From positions 9,374 to 28,569 of the forward strand of contig JAAFHE010000002.1 in the NCBI GenBank assembly GCA_013298265.1: a stretch of DNA of 19,196 nt, in the 5' to 3' direction. The DNA is from Lysobacterales bacterium (GTDB taxonomy: Bacteria > Pseudomonadota > Gammaproteobacteria > Xanthomonadales > Rhodanobacteraceae). This document shows, piece after piece, positions 6,530-12,952 of this stretch. The position numbers and the translations under genes were made by a program. Within the stretch, counting starts at the first letter, position 1. Every line of letters starts with the position of its first letter. The notes beneath the pieces are model-generated. The model ran no database searches, had not been told where the DNA came from, and worked only from the letters and a program-made list of their open reading frames with translations.

Positions 6530-9439
6530 TCAGTTACAGATGTCGATGCGCACGTTGTCGATTTCCATGCCGTTCGGCGCGGCAGCGGCGGTGTTGCTGT
6601 CGCTGGTCGCGCGGAAGCGCAGCTGCACGGTCTGGCCGGCCATGTCGTCGAGGTCGACGATGGAGCGCTTGGCGGCCGTGCCCGTGCTGGGCTGGCGGCA
6701 CCAGCCTTCGCGGCCGGCCAGCGGTGCACCGGCAGAGATCGTGCCGTTGTAGCCGTCCGTGAAGAAGCGGCCGGCGACGAGCGGGTTGAAGCTACCCGCG
6801 CCGATCTTGGCCTCGAGCGAGCCGGCATCCCAGCAGCCGGTGGTGCCGTCGATTTCGAAGCTGTGGTAGTTGTCGTAGGACAGGATCACTGCCTGCGCCG
6901 CCGGGATCACGATGCTCGGCGACAGCACCGAGCGGTCACTGGTCACGGTGTTGTTCGGCACTTTCCATACGTTGCCCGTGAAGCCGGTCGTGCTCGCGAT
7001 CGGCGTGCCCGCGGACCAGGCCGTGCCGCCCGCATCGCCGGGTGCGCCCGCGGTCCAGGCCGGCTCGGCGCCGCCTTCGAATCCGTAGGTAACGACATTG
7101 GTCAGCGTGGTGCCGGTCGGGCAGGTGCCCGGCGTGCCGGTAGTAAACGAGAACACCGCCGAGGTCGCGCCGTCGCCGCAGTAGTTGGTCGGACGCACGC
7201 GCCAGAAAAACTGGGTCGTCGATGCCAGCGTCGTATTGACGGTCCAGCTATTCGTGGTCACGGTAGCCGAGGCGACGATGCCGGTGAAGCCGGCATTGGT
7301 GGAGACTTCGACCAGATAGCTCAGCGCGCCCGGAACCGCCGTCCAGGTCAGCAGCGGACGCACCTTGGTGCCGGTCGCGGCGTTGGCCGGAGCGGTGAGC
7401 GTCGGAGCTGCCGGAGCCGCGGCCGACACGCCAAGCTCCAGAGTGATCGCACTCGTGATCGCACCGCCGGTGCCGGACACGTTGAGGGCGTACTCGCCGC
7501 TGGCGGCGCTGCGGCCGCCGACGAGTGTGAACAGGCTGGAGCCCGGCGTCGGATTGATCGGATTGACGGAGAATGCCGGGGTCGTTCCGCCCGGCTGGCC
7601 GCTTGCGGTCAGCGTGACGGACGAGTTGAACCCACCGAGCGTACCCGCCAGCAGATCCCAGGACGGATCCGGACCCGGCGTGGCGCCGCAGACTTCGAGG
7701 CGGCGCGGCGTCTGGCTGACCAGCTTGTAGGCAGGCAGGCCGCATTCGTTGAACTTGAAGCTGCAGATACGCGTCGACCACTGGTTGGTGCTGGTGGTCG
7801 GATAGAACTCGCCGGTGAACCAGAAGGTGCAGTCATCGGTCGGGTCCACGCTCATCGAGGTGTAGTCGCCCCAGCGGCCGCGGCCGCTGAACGAGCCGGT
7901 CTGCGAGCCGGTCGTCGCGGGCGTGCAGGCTTGTTCGTCGCGCAACGTGCTATCCGGATCGTTCAGCGTGCGGCCGTTGATCATGAGGCGTGGGTTGATG
8001 GTCGCGCCGCCGAGGTTGTAGCCGACGCCGATATTGCCGCCCTTGTCGATGGCGATACCGCCCATCCAGCGTGTGTTGGCATCGGGTGCGTAGGTGCCTT
8101 CGTCGACGATGACCTTCTGCAACGGCTTGCTGGCGCCGCTTTGGAAGGCGTCGGTGAAGATCGTGTCAAAGCGCTGGTTGATCTGCGACAGATCGAAATG
8201 GGTCCAGCGGATGCCACCCTGGTCACCGTTGCCGAGCACGCCATGATTGACGACCAGCGACAGCCGCGTGGGCGAGCCCGGCGGGAACACGCGCGCCGCG
8301 GCGCGGTACATGATGTGGGTGCCGAAGGCGTCAAGCGGCACCGACGAACCCAGCTGCGGCACGGCCGTGAAGTTCGGTACGAACGGCGTCTGTGCCGCGA
8401 CGCGCTGAACCGCGCTCAGCGTGGTGCTGGCCGGCGTGGTCCAGTTGATGCACATGTCCCAGAACAGGTATTCGGCGGTCGCCGCGTCGAAATGGACAAA
8501 CGGTGCGCAGCTGCCGGCCTTGGCATGCAGCGTGCCGTCCAGGTGCGCCGGTTCCGCACCATACGCGTCGATGCCCGGGAAGCGCACGATGCCGACCTGG
8601 GCCGCTGGTGCGCCGGCGATCATCTTGTCGCGTTCCACCGCGATATACGCCGCGCCGAGGAAAGCCTGGGTCGCGTTGTTGAACTCGTGGGTGACGATCG
8701 TGTACGCGTTCTGCTGCGTCGATTCGTCGGTCCACACGCCGATGTGCGGGTAGTCGCCGAAGACCTGCACCGGCGTGGTCGGCCAGGCGAACTCGTACCG
8801 GTTGTAGGTGCCAAGCGGGTCGGCTGTCGTGGAGATTGCAAAGCACTGGCTCGAATTCGCGCCGGTGGTGAACTGGCTCATGACCCAGCGCTGGGCGCGG
8901 TCGTCCCAGATCGCGAGCGGATCGCCCGAGTTCGTGGTCTGGCACTTGCCGCCGAAGCCGGCGAAGAACGAGTTACCCGCGGTCGGGCCGGACAGGCGCG
9001 CGCCGGTGGTCTTGTCGAAGATGGCCCAGCTGGTGTTGATCCACTGGATGAAATGCGTCGGACTGACGTCGCCGTTGGTATCCGGCGGGACGCCGCCGCC
9101 ACCGACGCCGAGCGACAGGCCGTTGGCCGCGAGGATCGTCGACGGAGCCGGTGTGCCGCTGGGCGAATCCTGCACCGCGCGCGAACGCAGGCTTTGCAGG
9201 AACGTGCTCATGTCCGCCGAACTGGGCTTCACGAACTGATTGGGTACGACGTAGACATCCTGTCCGTCGGCGCCGACCTGCGGTGCGGGATACACGCCGA
9301 GCACGTCGCGCATGGGCGGGGAAACATCGGAACGAATTGCATGACCGACTACCACGCCGTCGGCCGCCATGACGGTCGGCGCAAACAACGTGGCGAATCC
9401 GGTCGCGGCAACCAGAGCAAAGCCGGGACGGAGAAGCAT
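6530..9439 (-). CDS. Large exported multidomain protein (beta-propeller-like region, FnIII-like domain, C-terminal beta domain)
   Basis: A 969-residue protein with a signal peptide (residues 1-25, ending PTVMA/ADG) and GGGGG seven bases before the ATG. Residues about 100-560 contain repeated beta-type segments such as FIQWINTSWAIFDKTTGA, GDPLAIWDDRAQRWVMSQF and RWMGGIAIDKGGNIGVGYNL. This would fit a propeller-like sugar- or ligand-binding fold. Around 690-790 lies a fibronectin type III-like domain (PLLTWTAVPGALSYLVEVST ... FFWRVRPTNYCGDGATSAVF). The last 180 residues form a Gly/Thr-rich beta domain (GFEGGAEPAWTAG, AVILSYDNYHSFE, LRFRATSDSN, DNVRIDICN) of jelly-roll type. Several cysteines are consistent with disulfides outside the cytoplasm. 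I see no protease or hydrolase motif and no sorting signal such as PEP-CTERM. It is probably secreted or on the cell surface. The single gene is closed by two hairpins. Function unknown; the domain calls are by pattern only. Confidence 0.88.
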   Translation of the reverse strand: MLLRPGFALVAATGFATLFAPTVMAADGVVVGHAIRSDVSPPMRDVLGVYPAPQVGADGQDVYVVPNQFVKPSSADMSTFLQSLRSRAVQDSPSGTPAPSTILAANGLSLGVGGGGVPPDTNGDVSPTHFIQWINTSWAIFDKTTGARLSGPTAGNSFFAGFGGKCQTTNSGDPLAIWDDRAQRWVMSQFTTGANSSQCFAISTTADPLGTYNRYEFAWPTTPVQVFGDYPHIGVWTDESTQQNAYTIVTHEFNNATQAFLGAAYIAVERDKMIAGAPAAQVGIVRFPGIDAYGAEPAHLDGTLHAKAGSCAPFVHFDAATAEYLFWDMCINWTTPASTTLSAVQRVAAQTPFVPNFTAVPQLGSSVPLDAFGTHIMYRAAARVFPPGSPTRLSLVVNHGVLGNGDQGGIRWTHFDLSQINQRFDTIFTDAFQSGASKPLQKVIVDEGTYAPDANTRWMGGIAIDKGGNIGVGYNLGGATINPRLMINGRTLNDPDSTLRDEQACTPATTGSQTGSFSGRGRWGDYTSMSVDPTDDCTFWFTGEFYPTTSTNQWSTRICSFKFNECGLPAYKLVSQTPRRLEVCGATPGPDPSWDLLAGTLGGFNSSVTLTASGQPGGTTPAFSVNPINPTPGSSLFTLVGGRSAASGEYALNVSGTGGAITSAITLELGVSAAAPAAPTLTAPANAATGTKVRPLLTWTAVPGALSYLVEVSTNAGFTGIVASATVTTNSWTVNTTLASTTQFFWRVRPTNYCGDGATSAVFSFTTGTPGTCPTGTTLTNVVTYGFEGGAEPAWTAGAPGDAGGTAWSAGTPIASTTGFTGNVWKVPNNTVTSDRSVLSPSIVIPAAQAVILSYDNYHSFEIDGTTGCWDAGSLEAKIGAGSFNPLVAGRFFTDGYNGTISAGAPLAGREGWCRQPSTGTAAKRSIVDLDDMAGQTVQLRFRATSDSNTAAAAPNGMEIDNVRIDICN

Positions 9440-9459
9440 TGCAGTACCCCCAGATATAG

Positions 9460-9521
9460 AGACTTGAAGCTGAGTGAATGTCAGCCTTTCGGATGATGCA
9501 CGAACCGGCCTTTCAAGTCTC
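9460..9521 (-). promoter_or_regulatory. 10-bp inverted repeat in the leader of the 969-residue protein gene
   Basis: GAGACTTGAA (9460-9469) recurs as its exact reverse complement TTCAAGTCTC (9512-9521), 42 bases apart. It lies 20 to 82 bases upstream of the minus-strand start codon at 9439. It could be a two-half-site operator or the stem of a structured 5' leader. I see no convincing promoter hexamers to decide between them. Confidence 0.35.
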
Positions 9522-9606
9522 GAACCCGTGTTCTTTCGGGGAAAACAATTGCGCCGTATCCGCCTGGAGCCTCAATCGATGATCTTCCTGAATGGCCGCG
9601 TCCGGC

Positions 9607-10581
9607 TCACTGGCGGGCGAGCGCAGCACGCCGGCGATGGTCGAGCAGGAACTCGCGTGTCCCGGCAGGCAGCAGCGACAGCAACAGCGCTTGTTCCAGC
9701 CGCGGCATTTCCTCGGCCGGGTGCTGTGCGCGCAGGGTCAGCAAGGCTTTTTCCGCGAGGGCGGCGTTGTCGCTGGCCAGCCAGCGCGAAACCGTTGCCA
9801 CTGACATTTTTATCCGGTCCCGCTCGACGAGGTCGAACGCAAAACGGACCAGACTGGCGCTGCCCTCGATCTGCTGGACCCGTACCGGCGTGGTGCCGAT
9901 CACGTCGAGCGCGACTTCCTTCCAGCCGGCCGTGCCCAAGAACCGCGGCAGCGCGACGGCCGCCTGCAGCAGCCGTGCGCGCGCATTGGCATTCGCGTCA
10001 CCGCGGGCGGCGAAGCGCTGCAGCGTCTTGCGCGCGCGTGCGTCCAGCGCCTCGGTCAGCTGCGGCCGCAGGACGATCTCGGACAGCGCGAAGTTCTGCA
10101 ACTGCGGGTCATCGGCGTCGAGCAGGGCAAGCAGTTCCGGCAGTCGCGCCTTGACCGCGGCGGCGTCTTCTCCGGCCTGCCAGGCAATGATCGCGCGATT
10201 TTCGGGACTGTCGCGCAGCAGCGCCGGTTCCAGTCCCGGCGTGACCAGCAACTGGGCGCCGCGGCGGTCGGCGCGGATCTGTTCGGCTTCGCGGCGGAAC
10301 ATGGTGTAAGCGATCAGGTAGCGTTCGCCCGGCAGCACGATGCGGCTCAGTTCCTCGGGCACGGCCAGGTCGATCAGTTCGGGCATTTCCGCGTCGCCGC
10401 CGAGCTTCTCGATGCGTCGGAACACCATTCGGCCGCTGGGCCCGTTCTCGGCGAATTCGACTGACGCGATGCTCGTGGTCGCTTCGCGAAGTACCGCGCC
10501 CGGCGGCTTGACCTTGGCGGCGAAAGCGGCACTGGCGAACAAGCACAGCAGGGCGAGAACGCTCAGTCTTCGTAGGGGCAT
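9607..10581 (-). CDS. Exported protein of unknown function, 324 residues, possibly helical-repeat
   Basis: The ATG at 10581 is chosen because it begins a clear signal peptide (MPLRRLSVLALLCLFASAAF, cleavage near residue 22). The frame stays open to 10662, but the added 27 residues would bury the signal peptide and cross the operator-like palindrome. The N-terminal 100 residues look beta-rich (FAENGPSGRMVFRRIEKLGG, RIVLPGERYLIAYTMFRRE). The rest is Ala/Leu-rich helices arranged like HEAT-type repeats (ARLPELLALLDADDPQLQNF, ARARKTLQRFAARGDANANA, ALAEKALLTLRAQHPAEEMP). No catalytic motif is visible. It is divergent from the psp-like operon at 10726 and shares its 144-base upstream region, so the two may be co-regulated. 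A periplasmic scaffold or sensor for that system is possible but unproven. Confidence 0.8.
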   Translation of the reverse strand: MPLRRLSVLALLCLFASAAFAAKVKPPGAVLREATTSIASVEFAENGPSGRMVFRRIEKLGGDAEMPELIDLAVPEELSRIVLPGERYLIAYTMFRREAEQIRADRRGAQLLVTPGLEPALLRDSPENRAIIAWQAGEDAAAVKARLPELLALLDADDPQLQNFALSEIVLRPQLTEALDARARKTLQRFAARGDANANARARLLQAAVALPRFLGTAGWKEVALDVIGTTPVRVQQIEGSASLVRFAFDLVERDRIKMSVATVSRWLASDNAALAEKALLTLRAQHPAEEMPRLEQALLLSLLPAGTREFLLDHRRRAALARQ

Positions 10582-10640
10582 GAGGCTAGGCTTCCGGATG
10601 GGTGGCCGCAGCATACCCAGCATGCCCAGGCATGGCCACG

Positions 10641-10672
10641 GCGACATAATATGGCTTGACATGTTATGTCGC
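10641..10672. promoter_or_regulatory. Operator-like palindrome with internal direct repeat
   Basis: Perfect 9-bp arms GCGACATAA (10641-10649) and TTATGTCGC (10664-10672) flank 14 bases. Two further inner pairs and a G-T extend the symmetry to 12 positions around an 8-bp centre. The same segment also holds an 11-bp direct repeat, GACATAATATG (10643-10653) and GACATGTTATG (10658-10668), 15 bp apart. It lies between the divergent genes at 10581 and 10726 and overlaps the -35 hexamer TTGACA at 10656-10661. A dimeric regulator binding here would block the promoter. The regulator is unknown; the small RHH-like protein at 11827 is one candidate. Confidence 0.65.
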
Positions 10673-10684
10673 GACAGCTAGCGT
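10656..10684 (+). promoter_or_regulatory. Candidate sigma-70 promoter of the psp-like operon
   Basis: A perfect -35 TTGACA (10656-10661) is spaced 17 bases from a weak -10 TAGCGT (10679-10684; three of six matches to consensus). This gives a leader of about 35 bases before the start at 10726. The -35 lies inside the palindrome, which fits a repressible promoter. I found no sigma-54 site of the kind that drives the E. coli pspA operon. Confidence 0.5.
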
Positions 10685-10725
10685 CCGGCTCATCGCATTC
10701 GTCCGATCGCATCCCGGAGGGGAGC

Positions 10726-11151
10726 ATGGCTAGCCGGCGCCGACTGATCAATCTGATCAAGGCCGCAGTGCCTTTGCTGAAACGGCAGATCCTTGTCGAC
10801 GCGATCGACGTCGTTCCGGTCGCCGGCGAAATACCGGTCATCGAGATTGCGTTTCCCGGCAGCGAGCGACTGCCGATCTATGTCACCGACGCGGGCAGTC
10901 AGCTGCTCTGCATCAGCTACCTGTGGCGCGACGCCGACGTCAGGCCGCGTCTGCGCGCGAAACTGCTCGAAACCCTGCTCGATCTCAATCCCAGCGTCCC
11001 GCTGTCCTCGTTCGGCCGCATCGGCGAGCACTTCGTGCTGGTGGGGGCGCTGAGCCCCGCTGCGTCGGCCGCTGACATGGCGCTGGAGCTGGCCACGCTC
11101 GGCGACAACGGCCGTGATGCGCTGACTGCGCTTGCCGACTTCCTGGTCTGA
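10726..11151 (+). CDS. yjfI: DUF2170 family protein (YjfI-like)
   Basis: A 141-residue protein. The start at 10726 is set by a strong ribosome-binding site (GGAGG five bases before the ATG); an in-frame ATG at 10666 lies inside the operator palindrome and has none. Residues 45-141 carry the pattern I recognise for DUF2170: LPIYVTDAGSQLLCISYLW, then RPRLRAKLLETLLDLNP, VPLSSFGRIGEHFVLVGALS and a final helix LATLGDNGRDALTALADFL. E. coli YjfI belongs to this family and is encoded directly beside the PspA paralogue YjfJ, as here (8-base gap to the next gene). From memory the fold is related to CesT/Tir-type secretion chaperones, which would suggest an adaptor or chaperone for the PspA-like protein. 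The biochemical role is not established. It is cytoplasmic: there is no signal or membrane segment. Confidence 0.85.
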   Translation: MASRRRLINLIKAAVPLLKRQILVDAIDVVPVAGEIPVIEIAFPGSERLPIYVTDAGSQLLCISYLWRDADVRPRLRAKLLETLLDLNPSVPLSSFGRIGEHFVLVGALSPAASAADMALELATLGDNGRDALTALADFLV

Positions 11152-11159
11152 GGTGTGCG

Positions 11160-11837
11160 ATGGCCTGGTGGGATGACATCCGCGACATGCTGAAACAGGA
11201 ACTGGGCAGCCGGTCCGCGCCGGGCAACGATGCGCTGGCCGCCCCCAAGCCATTGCGCCAGGCGCAGGTGCTGCTGCAGCAGACCGCACGCGAACTCGCC
11301 GATGCACGCGCCCACGCCGATGTGGTGCGGCGCCGCCTCGGTCGCGCGCAGCTCAAGCTCGAGGCGTTGACGCGCGCACCGCAGCCGCATCCGCGCTATC
11401 GCGAGCGCCTGGTCGAACTGGCCCGCGCGATCGCGCGTGACAGCGATCTCGCCGGCAGTTTCCAGTCCCATCTTGCTCAGCTGGACCTGCTGCACGACCA
11501 GGTCAATCGGCAGTTGCGGGAACTCGACCACGACTTGTCGATGGCGCGCGCCGCGAGCGCGATCGGCCAGGCGACCCAGGCGGTGTCGGCGCTGCCGCGG
11601 GCGCCACGCGGCAGCCGCTCGCCGGCGGCATCCGCGGCGCAGGCCGGCAAGAGAGCCGGCCGGAAAAGCGTGCAGAAAACCGCGGCCCGGGCGCCAGTCG
11701 AGAAGCCGGCCGGAAAGCCGGCCGGCGAAACCGGTGTGGACGTTGCTCCCGGATTCCGCCGCGGGCGTGCCAGCCGCGTGATCGATGCACTGCAGCAGGT
11801 GCCGCAGCGGCGCAAGCGGGACACGCATGAAGACTGA
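11160..11837 (+). CDS. Divergent PspA/IM30-like (YjfJ-type) coiled-coil protein with basic Ala/Lys-rich tail
   Basis: A 225-residue cytoplasmic protein with GAGG about 8 bases before the ATG. A short amphipathic N-terminus (MAWWDDIRDMLKQELGSR) is followed by long coiled coils (about 30-70 and 80-143). The segment ELDHDLSMARAASAIGQATQ lines up with the QMEVVKATEAMQRAQQAVT part of E. coli YjfJ as I recall it, and the C-terminal SRVIDALQQ recalls the terminal helix of that family. Between them, residues 144-198 are a disordered stretch rich in Ala, Lys, Arg and Pro (repeats of KPAGKPAG), reminiscent of histone-H1-like tails and unusual for PspA. PspA proteins are peripheral membrane scaffolds that form ESCRT-III-like polymers. 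The position after a DUF2170 gene supports the call, but the similarity is remote and the coiled coil alone would not prove it. Confidence 0.65.
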   Translation: MAWWDDIRDMLKQELGSRSAPGNDALAAPKPLRQAQVLLQQTARELADARAHADVVRRRLGRAQLKLEALTRAPQPHPRYRERLVELARAIARDSDLAGSFQSHLAQLDLLHDQVNRQLRELDHDLSMARAASAIGQATQAVSALPRAPRGSRSPAASAAQAGKRAGRKSVQKTAARAPVEKPAGKPAGETGVDVAPGFRRGRASRVIDALQQVPQRRKRDTHED

Positions 11838-12183
11838 GCTGCCGAGTAGCTGGCGTTCGTCGCAACCTGCACTACGTGCGGTCCAGGTGGCTTTCGACGT
11901 TTCCGAGGTGGTGCTGCAGGCGATACGGACGGCGGCCTACGAAGCAAATCTGTCCAATTCGGATCAGGTGCGTGTCGTGCTCGGCCTTCCGTTGCTGCGC
12001 CAGACAAAGCGCCCGCGCCTGACCGTGAGCCTGAGTGAGGAAGACTATCGGTTGCTCGGCGCACGCTATAGCCTCGATCACGACAATCATCTGGCCATCA
12101 AGGAACGTGTCGGCGCTGCTCTGGTTGCCTTCGCCGAAAAGCAACGCAAGTCCCGATCCGGCAAAAGGAGTGTCAAGCCGTGA
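11827..12183 (+). CDS. Small protein with two ribbon-helix-helix-like segments
   Basis: A 118-residue protein. The ATG at 11827 lies within the end of the PspA-like gene (11-base overlap), and its stop overlaps the GTG start of the next gene (GTGA), so it is tightly embedded in the operon. Two segments each read as a strand followed by two helices. One is about 20-57 (RAVQVAFDVSEVVLQAIRTA, then AANLSN-type turn and SDQVRVVLGL). The other is about 62-105 (RPRLTVSLSEEDYRLLGARY, then HLAIKERVGAALVAFAE). Each resembles the MetJ/Arc/CopG ribbon-helix-helix pattern (strand, helix, SxSxxVR helix), so the chain could fold as a single-chain pseudo-dimer. This is my pattern reading, not a recognised family. 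If right, it may be the DNA-binding regulator of the operon; otherwise it is a structural partner of the PspA-like protein. Confidence 0.7.
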   Translation: MKTELPSSWRSSQPALRAVQVAFDVSEVVLQAIRTAAYEANLSNSDQVRVVLGLPLLRQTKRPRLTVSLSEEDYRLLGARYSLDHDNHLAIKERVGAALVAFAEKQRKSRSGKRSVKP

Positions 12184-12803
12184 GTTTCCTCGATCTCGTC
12201 ACGCACTTCCCCGGTTTGCTGCCGAGCATCCTGATCGGCGTGCTGCTGGTGTTCTGGCTGCTGACCATCGCCGGTCTGCTCGATCTCGACAGCATCGGTC
12301 CGGACTGGCTCGGCGGGGGCGACGACGCCGACGTCAGCGGTCTGCCGGAAATGCTGCTCGCGCTGGGACTGGACCGGCTGCCGTTCTCGATCGTCATCAG
12401 TGGTGTCGCGTTCTTCTGGTGGCTGATCACCATGCTGGCCACGGCACTGCTGCTGCCGCTGCTGCCACTGCCGCTGTGGCTCGGCGGCACGCTGGTGCTG
12501 GTTGCGGCCCTGGTCGCCGCCGTAGTGCTGGCGTCGTTCTCGTTGCGGCCTCTCAAGCCGTTGTTTGCCGTAAATGAAAACGTCGCGCGCGAATCGGCGA
12601 TAGGCCGGCGCTGCCGCATCCTGACTCTGAGCGTCGAAGACAACTTCGGCCAGGCCGAGGTCCTGATGGGCGGCGGCACGCGCCTGACCCTGCAGGTATA
12701 CGCGGCTGAGCCCAATGGACTCAGCCGTGATTCGCAAGCCGTCGTGCTCGAGTTCGATGCGCGGCGCAAACGGTATCTCGTCGCCGAGTTCGAGCCGCTG
12801 TAG
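12180..12803 (+). CDS. yqiJ: YqiJ-like inner-membrane protein with C-terminal OB-fold (NfeD/DUF1449 type)
   Basis: A 207-residue protein starting with GTG that overlaps the preceding stop; AGGAG about 10 bases upstream supports it. There are three membrane helices at about 13-35 (LLPSILIGVLLVFWLLTIAG), 68-90 (FSIVISGVAFFWWLITMLAT) and 98-120 (LWLGGTLVLVAALVAAVVLA). A soluble domain at about 135-207 follows (AIGRRCRILTLSVEDNFGQA, TLQVYA, AVVLEFDARRKRYLVAEFE) with the beta-strand pattern of the OB-fold in NfeD-like proteins. NfeD and YqiJ proteins are the standard partners of prokaryotic flotillins, and a flotillin gene follows here after 149 bases, as in E. coli yqiJ-yqiK. The likely role is to anchor and help assemble the flotillin complex in the inner membrane. 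Confidence 0.87.
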   Translation: MSFLDLVTHFPGLLPSILIGVLLVFWLLTIAGLLDLDSIGPDWLGGGDDADVSGLPEMLLALGLDRLPFSIVISGVAFFWWLITMLATALLLPLLPLPLWLGGTLVLVAALVAAVVLASFSLRPLKPLFAVNENVARESAIGRRCRILTLSVEDNFGQAEVLMGGGTRLTLQVYAAEPNGLSRDSQAVVLEFDARRKRYLVAEFEPL

Positions 12804-12842
12804 CTGTTTCAAGCCGCCCCGGCGGACGTTTTCAGTGAGGAT

Positions 12843-12868
12843 GGCCCGTTCCGGGGAAGGACCGGGCC
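12843..12868 (+). repeat. Hairpin in the gap between the OB-fold and flotillin genes
   Basis: GGCCCGTTCC (12843-12852) and GGACCGGGCC (12859-12868) pair with one mismatch around the loop GGGGAA. There is no T-run, so it is not an intrinsic terminator. It lies in the 149-base gap before the flotillin gene and may be an mRNA processing or stability element, or may just reflect GC-rich sequence. Confidence 0.4.
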
Positions 12869-12952
12869 GAGGGGACTGGCGGCTTGTGCCTCTGCGGGCG
12901 CCTGCAGGCCGGAACGCAGTATACGTTTCCAACTTTCAGTCGGAGCTTCACC

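Noticed and set aside
6452..9496. A 1014-codon open frame on the plus strand opposite the 969-residue exported-protein gene.
   Set aside because: Its translation is an Arg/Ala/Gly/Val-rich shadow with no signal peptide or domain, while the minus-strand product has a signal peptide, ribosome-binding site, domains and terminators. Long antisense frames are common in GC-rich genes.
10582..10725. A sigma-54 promoter like that of the E. coli pspA operon.
   Set aside because: I could not find a TGGC...TGC pair with correct spacing; a TTGACA-type -35 is present instead.
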